Source of the DNA: Plecoglossus altivelis
Taxonomy: Eukaryota > Chordata > Actinopteri > Osmeriformes > Plecoglossidae
Direction of reading: 5' to 3'
NCBI GenBank assembly: GCA_036571765.1
Contig: BROE01000013.1
Coordinates: 16,489,025-16,553,024, forward strand
DNA length: 64,000 bases
The notes beneath the pieces were generated by a model. That model searched no databases. It was not told where the DNA came from and was given only the letters and a program-made list of their open reading frames with translations. Positions 47,453 through 58,399 of the stretch are shown here, one piece after another; positions within the stretch are counted from its first letter, which is position 1, and every line of letters starts with the position of its first letter. The position numbers and the translations under genes are program-made.

Positions 47453-48065
47453 GGTTTACAAAGCGGCTCCGGTCAAAATGGCTTGTACACAATCAGATGG
47501 CTGGGTCTCCAGCAGCTGTCTGGTATGCTAGGACCTCCCTGCTCCAAAGCCCTCTGCAGTAACATCTACTCATCTACAAACTGGAGAAATGCTTATCTAG
47601 TGCCTTGCAAAAGATAGTGTTTCCATTCCGCTAGACGTTAACCAAACTGTTGAGTAGCATGTCATGCATTGGCTGTACCTGAGTGATGAGTGAATTTAGT
47701 TGCTTCATGCATTTAGACACTGGATTCCACAGTACAATGGTTGGAATGAGTGTTTAACCCTGAACCCCTGCAGGTGACTTGTCTGTCCTTAGACTACGTC
47801 TCATTGATAGTTATTGATCAGGTCAAGAATATAATCCTGCATTTGACCGGAGAACCCATGCAATCTCCTGCGAGCAAAAAGTGGCTATTCCTCCCTGTAT
47901 AATGCTGATGTGATGGTGTAACCCAATACTTCACGAAAAGTTGAATGCGAAAGACTCTTAAGACTCAATGAGAGCGTCTCATCAGGGACACTTGTTACCG
48001 TATCCATGCAGCTTTCACAGCCTTTGCAATAGAAGATGAATAAAGGACACTTAACACTCTAAACA
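47453..48065 (+). other. dkk3 3' UTR (predicted)
   Basis: Follows the TAG stop and ends shortly after an AATAAA at 48039-48044. No ORF of note. Confidence 0.6.
48039..48044 (+). terminator. dkk3 polyadenylation signal
   Basis: AATAAA, about 590 nt after the dkk3 stop, the first canonical hexamer I see downstream. Confidence 0.6.
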
Positions 48066-49604
48066 CTCGTAAGAAACACCTTCATGAGAGCGACAGAATC
48101 ACGCCGATGTGAAAAAAGAAAAAGCGCTTTAATTATGGTCTAAAATCATCTATGTTCACACACAATTTAAACCTCCAACAATGAAACGAAAAGAACTGAA
48201 TTTTTTTTTTAATTCACAAATTGGCATTTCTACTGTGAAGAGCTGGCGGCAGCCACAGAGGCTCCCAGGAGCAGCATCGGGCTTCGCTCTCGACCGTGCA
48301 GCCAGGAAGCTCAGACGGCTCTGGGAGGGTCTGGTCCACTTCTACCAGCCTCTGGTCTCCCTGGAGGAGAAGCAGCAGGTAGCGCTACAACAAGCACTCT
48401 CTCCCAAACCCCTCCCCCCTCCCCTCCCCTCCCTCCCTACTGCCCCATACAGCGTGTATAACCTCCAGACACAACGCACGCCATCCACCTGGATGGTTCA
48501 GAAAACAAAACAAAAAAAACTAAAATCAGCAACCCAGAAAGAAACAAGTTCTAAATGAAGGTTAAATACAGATGACAAAATTAAAACGTGTGCCAGAGTT
48601 TGCTCAAGAGACTTGAGAAAGCCATAAGTCTGGGGCAAAAACAAAATAATTTACAATGAACAAAAAAAACAAGCTCTTAACGCAGGTTACAAAGGTGGTT
48701 GCTTCTAGTTCCTGATGGCAGGACTAACAGCTAATGTACCAGTGAATGTGGAGGAGGTGAAGCGGCGCTCCTATAGAGGAGAGGGAAAAGAGCAGCAGTA
48801 GGAGGAGCTACCACTAGCACGCACACCGCAGCATTCTGGGGGGGAGGGGGGGGGGAGCAGGAACACCCACTGACTGACTCATCAAATCAATGCGACACTT
48901 TTCCTCTTCAATCAAGAGATGAACGGTGCGTGAGTGGAGTTTTTGATTTGCCAAAGGCAGCAGCGCCACTGCCGCCTGAATCACCAGAAGACTGCTATTA
49001 AGGAGGACAGGCGGAGTTACAGACCATTCGTCTCTGTGCTAAAGGGCTGAGCGTTTGGAAGGAAGAGACGGAGCTTGTCTTGTGATAATGTGACAGAGGT
49101 ACATGCCCACACGATGCTAAAGGTAGGTCCCACAAGTCCCAAAGAGTGGATCCGAGACCGACCGAGAAAAGTGACAGAATGAAAGACACACAGTGTAAAG
49201 ACAGGAGAACCAACAGTGAAATACCTCTTTCTCCCTGCATTCCCTGCTATACTTTGCTCGTGCACGTCGTCTGCAGAACATTACCTTCAAATCGATTTAT
49301 CTGAATTATGTTTGATTCTTCTTTTTTTCTGTCTTTTTTATTATTGATTAGCCTTTGCACTTCCCTTTAAACTTTACAGTACATAAACTATAGTGCACAA
49401 TATGATTTGGGAGCCAGTCTCTACCCCCCTAGAGCTCAGGGAGGAGGGCGAGGGGTCTGTCAGCCGCATGGCGCCGGCTGGTGACATTCAGTCAACATGG
49501 GGCCCCACATCACACGGGGGAAGGGGGGGTCCCTGTGGCCCCAGACAGGCCAGGCTACACTACTCTGCAGCAAGCAGGCAGGCGAGCCAGCTCGGACCAG
49601 GTCC
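48066..49604 (-). other. usp47 3' UTR and convergent intergenic zone
   Basis: Downstream of the usp47 stop on the minus strand. Candidate signals are AATAAA at 49337-49342 and ATTAAA at 48128-48133 (both minus). Contains a CCTCCCCT-rich run near 48410-48440 and a G run near 48838-48857. The plus-strand 125-codon frame at 48181-48558 is antisense to this UTR and has no family resemblance. Confidence 0.5.
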
Positions 49605-49779
49605 TCAGTCCAGGCCCGTGTCCTTGGCAGGGCCCCCGTCCAGGTAGATCTTGAGGGCCTTCTCTTTGCGGGGGGAGTAGCTGACCCGGTGGCCCGTCTT
49701 CAGCAGACGGCTGCTCTCTCTCTTCAACAGCTCGCTCCGCTCGTCCTCGGACAGCTCCATGGGCTCCTCTGTGCCGTCC
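49605..49779 (-). CDS. usp47: usp47 terminal exon
   Basis: Encodes DGTEEPMELSEDERSELLKR, TGHRVSYSPRKEKALKIYLD and the C-terminus; stop TGA at 49607-49605. Confidence 0.96.
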
Positions 49780-52700
49780 CTGCCAACAGTAACCATCGGT
49801 TACGCTCTGCTAGCAAGGGCCTGGAGCTACGCCAAGGGGGCGCGGCTCAGCGGTGTGGCAAAGGGCCCTTACCTGTAGAACACAACTGCCCCATCATCGC
49901 AGATGTAGAGGGGCCACACATTCAGGGTGGAGACCTTGGGGTTCCAGTCCAGATCCTGGTGGATCTCCATCACAGAGATGTCGCAGGGGAAAGTCCCTCG
50001 GCCCTGCCAACAGACAGGGCGGGAACGCTCAGTTAACCGTGAAGAAAACAAGGATGTACGCAGGTCAAAACAGTCGCCTGAGTGCGAAGCTTACCTTGGC
50101 AAACTCCAGGTTTTCTAATAGAATACCGCTTAATTCACTGAGCTGCAGACAAAAAAAAAAGACAGTTTTACAACGTTTGTCCATTAGTAGTCATTTGTCT
50201 TGTTCAGGTATTTGCCTTGCTAAATGTGGAGGATTTGAGCCTCATGTTAAGGAGGAGAGGTTGACGGTAAAGACTGTGTGGTGAAAAAAGAAACCGCAGC
50301 TCTCCCAGTTCCCAGTGGTGTATCAAAGCCAGGAGAGTTGCAGGGAGCAGCACTTAGGGGGAAAGAAGATCTCAAAGCCAGGCTAACTGGAGTAAGGCGC
50401 ACTTTGCGTTTTTGTGTGTGTGTGTGTGTGTATTGCACTAGAGCATAAACGTAATCCGAGAGACAAGGCCACACACTTCAATCAACTTACAAAGTCAGAG
50501 ACACAAACAAGCACGGCCAAGCACGCACCTTCTCCTTCAGTTCCTCCACGCTGCTGCTTTCCAGAACTACCTCCTGAAAGGGCTCAAGCTTCATCTGGGC
50601 TGGTCTCCAGCGCCGGGTCAGAACCGCCAGCTGGGACATGGACTTCATCTTCTCCGGCTCTGGAGAGAGAAGGGGAGATAGGAGAACAGCCTTCTCAAAC
50701 ACAGAGCACAAGCACCAGGACATTATTTCTGCCGCAGGGGAGAGAGAGCACAGCCGTTGCGTTAGGGGGAAAGGTTGGAGGGTCGACGGCTAAGGCGACG
50801 AGACAGGAAACAAGGACGGCTTTCCTAGCTAGCAGGCGACACCGTTACCGTTGAGAACTTCCAGGAAGACCTCCCAGTTGGAGGAGATGTTGATATCCTC
50901 CTCGTAGACGTGGTAGTCCAGAAACACTGTTCCTGGGTTCTTCCATGTCTTCTTCCGGAGACGGAACCTGTGCGCACACACGTGATACAGGGGTTAAAGA
51001 AAGGCTATTGTCTTGGCAAATCTGCACATCTTTTGACACATGGAGTAGATTAGTACATGTGCAAAGGAAGCTGAGTGTGGGTGTGTGTGTGTGTGTTGAC
51101 AAACCTGTCAATGCTGAGGTCTAACTTGCACTGGTCTTTCAGCTGCGGTAAGAGCTCTTCTTTGGACTGTCGTACAGTCATGCCCTTAGCAAACACGGTG
51201 TCCACGAGGAACTTACACGGCTGCAGGAGTGCAGGGAAGGGGACTCGAATCAATCACACCTTATCACATAGTCTCATGCAGTCGGTGACCGTTGGCTTTA
51301 ATCCAAATGAGCATGAGGATCCGTATAGTGCTAAACTAATCCTCACCTCTTGGTCATTGACTAGTAGCTGGTACACCTTTACTCTGTACTCGCCCTTCTT
51401 CAGTGCTCTGCCTAGACGGATAGTTATCTAGAGAGAGGAGAGAAACCAGACATGAACAACACAGTGAACTCCTTTGGTCCTGGTTGAAGTTCCATTTCCC
51501 CTTGTACAGACACTCGCAGAGGTGGTGTAGCAAGTCAACCAACCTTGTTGTCGTCGGAGAAGGAAGAGAGGGTCTCGTTGAGGCGAACGCTCTCAAACTC
51601 CTGGTTGTTGGCGTAGACCCGGAACACCTTGAACTGGGTGGAGGCGATGCCCACGAAGGGCTCCAGGTTCTGCTTGAATGCTGACAGAGTGATCCTCTTG
51701 TCCACATGGACCAGCAGACCTGAAGGCCAGATAAACGCATGTGGAGCAAAACCACAGCATGGAACTTGTCCAACATCTGAACATCTAACAGGGTTTTGTC
51801 AGAGATGAAGGGGGAGGGAAGAGGGGGGGGGTACATACATTTCTGGGCTTCCCCCGAGCCTTCCTCCTGGGCGTAGGGTTCAGCTTTGAAGTACAGGTAC
51901 TGGGCCTCGGCCTTGCTCTTGCCGTTCTCGTCATATTCGCTGTCCGTGCCAGAGTCCTCCTCGGCCGTGTCCCACGTCTCCTTCTTGCCCTCGTGGGCCT
52001 TGGAGCGCCGGCTGCTGGTGATGCTGTGGGAGTCCAGGCCGTTAGCCAGCTGGATGGGCCCACTGTCTGCGTTGCACAGCGTGTCGCTGCTGTGGCTGGA
52101 GCTCAGGATGTCGCTGTCCACGGAGCTGGTGCTGCGGTCATTGTTCACCTCAGAGTCCGAGCGCTCCTCTGGGGGGAACTGGGCATCCTGGTCGGATGAC
52201 GCCGCGCCACCGCCGGACGCCAGACCCTCGCCGCCCGCCGCCACGCCGATCCGGTTCTCCAGCTCGCGGTTGTCGACGGAAGAGGCTGAGGCGGGTTCCT
52301 GGGCAGGGGACTCGATGTGCTCGAAGTCGCTGGCGTCAGAGCTCTTCTGACTGTCGCTGATGCTGGAGCCCTGCTGCTGCTGGAGAGACAAGTTCTTCAG
52401 CTTTTCCGTGCTCTCCTCCAGGATGGCCTCCACAGACTTCCTGTCACCCTTTGACCCCTCGAAGGACTCCTCGGGGTCTCCGCCCGCTTTTTGGCAAATA
52501 GTTCTGTTGGCCAGGCTCCCGGGCGACTGCTCTGGCAGCGAGACCAGCAGTCGGATTGTGTTCCCGTGGCGGTCCAGAAGTTTCCACAGGAGGGAGTCGG
52601 TGAAAGTGACCTGGTGGTCAGCCGATTGAGAGCTTTCCACAAAAACCTGAGGAGGGAAAAGTCAACTGTCAACTATTTGTGACTAATTCAAATGCAACGC

Positions 52701-55120
52701 AACATGACGCACGGAATCCCAGGAGACAGACAGCACAGTCTGCTTAGTATACAGGCATTGAGTCTGACAGATGAGCGACCTTGTTACTCCTGAAGAAACC
52801 TTCCGCTTTCAGGGTCTTGTTGGGCACATAGAGGAGCCGGAGGTCGTTATAGCAGCGTTCCAGAACCACACGCATGGTCTCTGCTGATAGCTCTGTCACC
52901 TTTAAACACACACACATTTAGACAGTCAGGCTTAATACTCTCCAATGCTAGACAAATCAGTCACGTAAGTGACCATAAGTAAGCAGCGTGTCACTTGTGA
53001 CTTGTGAGAGTCCTACCTGTGCAATGAGCTGCTTGAACTCAGAGACGGTCTGGTTCAGGTAAGCTCTGACGCTGACAGGAGAGGCTATGGTCTCACCCTT
53101 CAGGTTCACCACGTGGACCTTCACCATGACCTCTGCAGAGCCCCCAAACACACAGGACAGACGACCTTTAGCTGACCGCCCATTCTCACACAGCATCATC
53201 CTCCATGATGGTTCTAAGCCCCTCTTAACCACAGCCACCCCCCGGCCCCCCATCAGTAGTCCCCAGTCGTGGCCTCCTAAGGGAGGCTGAGAGTGGACAC
53301 TGACCTCCAGGCTTGTAGGGCTGGAACACCTGGTCAGGCCGGCGTGTCTCCAGGAGCAGGTCGAACATGTAGGAGGACTTGACCCCACCCAGCAGCAGGC
53401 CCATGGGCGTGGCCTCCTCACCCTCGTACGAGCGCTCCAGGTACTCGTGAAACTCATCGTACTTGACCAGGCGACAGCAGTCTAGAGGAACCACGCCCTC
53501 CAGCTCCATCAGCTAGAGGCGCACGCACGCACACACACACAGAGGTACACACACACACACACACAACCACGAGGGGCAGAGATCGCCCACATGCTGAATA
53601 TGAGCTTTAACAGTGAACACACTGGAATGACTGTGTCTAATGTGTACAAAGCTTAGCTATAGAAAGAAACGTCCCATGTCTGAGCACTATACCCTGCTGG
53701 ACTGAGACACTCCACAGGTTCACACTGTTCAAAATACTATATCTATACCAGGGGTCTCCAACTCCTTCCTGTAGGCTTTCAGTTCAACTGCAGATTATGT
53801 AGCCTCATTCTGCTCATCATGAAGCTCGCTAGTAGAATCAGGTGTGCTAAACTGCGGCTGAGGGGAAAACAGTGTGGATACTGGCTCTCCAGTATCAGGG
53901 TTGGACACCCCTGGTCTAGACACTACTAACCAGGCCAGCCTAGCCTCTCATGGCTCCCTGTTCGCTCTGTGGTACCTTATAGGCCATCTCTGTGGCCTCC
54001 AGGAGGGTCTTCTCCTTGTGCACCTCCAGCTTGTTCTCCATCATCATCATCATCTTCACAGGGTGCATGCAGAAAAGCTTGATCTGAGGAGACGACAGGC
54101 GTCAGAAAGCGAGCAGCAGACGGAAAGACCGTGTGCGTGCAGGGACGCAGGGAGAGCTCAGCTACCTTGCAGGTGTTCCTCTCGATCTCCCTCTGTCTCT
54201 TCTCGTGCTCCTCAGACTCCTTCTCCTTCTGGACCAGGCGCTTGATGTGTGCCGGGAAGTCGTCCACGCCCAGATACTCTGCAAACGGAAACAACCAATC
54301 AGCAACTAGGAGGAGGGGAGAAGGGGGCCGGGTCCAGGCCTGTGAACCATGCTACATCCACAGTGATTCATGTTTTTTGCACTTACTTGCATTCCTTGCG
54401 GGGTCTTTTAACCTGTAAATCAGCATGTAGGCGTTCGTAGAGCTGGAAGGAGAGAGGAGAAAGAGAGGGGAGACCAGAGAGGGGAGACAAGAGAGGGGAG
54501 ACAAGAGAGGGGAGACAAGAGAGGGGAGACAAGAGAGGGGAGACAAGAGAGGGGAGACAAGAGAGGGGAGATAAGAGAGGGTCAGGCAACAGCGCTTGGT
54601 GACCAGAGGAGGTGATTGTTCCTGCTCTTATCAGGAGATGCTCCTTCACCCTCCAACACATGAAAGGAGCAGCTGACGAAAGGCAACCATCAACGCCGCT
54701 TTGTCCTGCCCCCAACAACAGGCTTGTTGTTTGCCTACTGAGAGCCACGTCAGTACCCGGTCCTCTCGGTAAACAAGCCTGAGGCAGACACTGTACCCGC
54801 CCCCACCTCCCCTGCCCCCCTCCTCACAGCTGTCCCTGATGCTTAGTATTAATGTGAGGTGTGAGGTAATGCTACAACTCTGGAAGCCCAATAAGCATCG
54901 GCCCAGCAATTGGACAAGGGTGCCTGGTGTGTGTGTTAGGAGGGGGGGGGGCGTGTGTAAACAGAGCCCCAGTTCTCCAAGACTTGACAGGGCCAGATCA
55001 ATAGAGACAGAGAGAGAGCGAGAGAGAGCGACAGAGAGAGAGCGACAGAGAGAGAGCGACAGAGAGAGAGAGAGAAAGACAGAGAGAGACAGACACAGAG
55101 AGAGAGAGACAGACAGAGAC

Positions 55121-55153
<33 letters not shown>

Positions 55154-58100
55154 GAGAGAGCAGTACCACTGACCTGGCAAAGGCACTGGAGTAATACCCC
55201 CTGCTCCCTGAGGAGCCTCCGTACGTCTTCCTGATATCATCCTGGGTGATCTGGGAGAACACACACACAATTACACTCGTCAACACACCATGGGGTTTCT
55301 GACCAAACCTGCAAAAATGGTTCTAAAGGCAAAGGTCAATGGGCGTTGCATCTTCTATTCTATCATCTCTGTAGCACAGGCGATGAATGAGGCTGTGACC
55401 ACGCACCTTGCTGACGTGCTGGTCATTGAAGCTGTACCACTGGCCATCGCTGAAAGACTTGATGCAGGCGTAGTAGTGGCCGCCTGCAGCGCTCCCAGAG
55501 TGGACCATGACAGAGAACAGCTCAAAGGTCAACGAACTCTGCAAGACAGGATAGGACACACTCTCAGCGCAAATGCATTCTGTTGAACTTCACATTCCTC
55601 AAGGCAGAGCTGATGGCTAAATGCTATTTATTGTATAAGTACTGCACCTTTGCTGGACTAGTATTTCATTGTTATAAGATCAACTTCATATATTTCAGGC
55701 AAAACAATGGAGGAGGACTCTGTGTGTGTGGTGTGTGGCGTGCCAGCTGGTTACCTTTGGCTTGAGTACTCGCTCCGTGCTGCTGGTGCTGTCCAGACAG
55801 ATGCCCTCGTCCACGCCGTCGTCAGTGGAGAAGTCATTGCTCATCTGGTCGCTGTGGCAACTGCCCTCGTTCTCGGCCCCGCTATCTGTGCAACTCTCCG
55901 TCTGGGGAGACTTCTAGGAGCAGGAGGAGCCAGGGTGAGAGGAAAAAAACAAAACGAGAGGGCAAGTGAGTGAAAGAAGAGAAGAAGAATGTGAGTGAGA
56001 GACAAGAGAAAGAGAGGCAGAGAGAGAAAGAGAGAGAGAGATGGAGAGAAAGAGAGACAGAGAGAGAATGTAGCGATGAGCCAGGTATCCATTCCCGCCA
56101 TTAATAAATAATGGCCTCATCGAAGTGACTCCTGGATGAAACACAAATCAAGCAGCCACCCCAGGAGGCCCCGTCTCACCTCGTCCTCCACGTCGATGAA
56201 GGGACTCATGTCCAGCTCCTCGGGGAAGGTCATGCGGTCGTTCAGTTTGATCCGGTGCATAGTTGTGTAGTCAAAGTCGAACCGCTTCAGCTGCAGGGTC
56301 AGCAGGTAGGGGAAGTGAAGGAACCTCAGGCCCTGTGTGGAGAGCGAAGGGCAGTGGTCAGAACTGGGGGGTCGTCAAGTACGACCCAGTGGGGCTGGGG
56401 GCTGGTAACCCCTCAGTCAGTTCGCTTCTATGCACAGGTGTCCCCTACCTTGCGGGCGTCACATTTCTTCTTGCAGCGCTCGCAGAAGTACTGATTGGCC
56501 CCATCCAGGGTTTCTGGCTGGATGAAAGCCTGCAGTGCCTCCTCCTGTTGCGTGCGCGCACACGCACGCGCACGCGCACACGCACACACACACGCACACA
56601 CACACACACACACGGAGGCCCTAGGTCAGTTTGCACAACAATAAGAGGAATGGTTGCTACATATGAGGACGCAGGCAGAGAGGCCCATAGCGACGCACCA
56701 CGCTACAGAAAGCCTGACTGGCTCCGAAGGGCCTGATGACCAGAGGAATGTCCAGGTAGGTGTCGATCCTCCAGCTCTCATACCCACACTCCAGACAGCG
56801 CACGTAGTCCTTCAGCTTGCCCTGGTACAGCTGGTTGATCAGGTCAGCCTGGGCGGAGCAGGGAGAAGACAGACCTCGAGTCAGTACCGGTACATCCAGT
56901 CAAACAAATCATATTCCACTGTGCTCAGGGCTGACCCTTAGAACTGTCAGCAGACTGCGACTCATTGATGATGACACATGCTTTTTCACTTTCATTTCCA
57001 ACCGTGCTTGAATAGTCACAGTACGAAATGAATAGAACTTGTTTGGGAATTCAAAGAGGAAGCCAATATAGACCATTTATTATTTGAGGTGTACAGCTAA
57101 TACAGTGAAGTTCACGTGTTCCGGCCTATCGCTTGCCTGCTACACTCGAGCTACTGTTTACAGTTTACAGCAAGCTGCTCAGTTCCAAAATAGCTAACGA
57201 ACTAGCTAACCCTCGGGGCTCACTGGCCCTTTCCCCCCTGTCACACAGAGGGCCCTTTGTTCTGGAAGAGGACTCCCATTGGCTGGAGATTAGTATTGCC
57301 GGGCAAGGGGGCAGGGTCCTCTGGCTTTCTTCTCTCTGTTTACCTGCTCTGTCTGTTTCCACTTCTGCTCCAGGGCGTCAAACATGACCCTGCACAGCTC
57401 CTGAACATCATGCTGCTGCCAGGCTGGATAACCACACACAACACCAAGATACACAGTGAGAGAACCACACACACACACACATCAGGTTTAACTGCAGGAA
57501 ACTCGAAATACAGGAACAAACAATATCCAATGACCCCCCACCTACAAACACACATTTAAAAAAAAAAATTTTTTTTAACACTAAACAATGTAAAAACAAT
57601 GGGGTGAAAGCTCTGTGGTGACATAGTAGCGAGCCCCACCCTCACTGCTGTCCCAGCCGAAGCTGCGGGTCACGTCTGTGGTCTCGATGGCCCTCTTCTT
57701 GCTGGTCTGCAGCAGCACGAACAGCCTCTGCAGCTGGTAGGGGATGCTGTTGACCGGCTCCTCCTCAGACTCCTCAAACTCCCAACTGGAACGCACAAGG
57801 GACATTTGACCCAGGGGCCAAGCTCTCATCAGGCCATGTTTGTATATCACAGGCAGGCCGATACATCTTGATATGAGGGACAATCACTCACTTGTATAGT
57901 GCATTTCTGAACTCAGGTGTCATAAACAGTGTTTGCAGGAGGCTATTCAGGTAGCAGGTCATGGCCTGGTTGACTAACCCTACGTATCCTGCAGCAGAGA
58001 AAGACCAGAAATGAGAAGGGAGGGGGGGCAACTGAAGCACAGGAAGTGAGGTTGTGCCATGTGTTGTACAAAGTTCAATTCAACGTGTCAGGTTTATAGC

Positions 58101-58334
58101 AAATGCTGAATCCTTGTTTGTGATATGGTACATTGGAGTTTATGCGTGTGCGGAGTTGGGAGGGAGTCTACCTGTTTCAGACTTGTTGAGGATTGAGGAG
58201 TAGGAGTAAGAGGGGCTGCTGTAGTCGCTGCTGCAGCCCACTGTGCCATCTCTGGGCAGGGGCCCGATGAAGCGCTCCTGGGAGCTGTCATCCAACCCAC
58301 TGCTGTCTGCTGCAGCTGATTCATCCTGCGCACG

Positions 58335-58399
<65 letters not shown>

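Noticed and set aside
54839..55234. Arg/Glu-rich frame on plus strand and Ser/Leu-rich frame on minus strand
   Set aside because: Both are translations of the GAGA/GACA microsatellite around usp47 exon 13.
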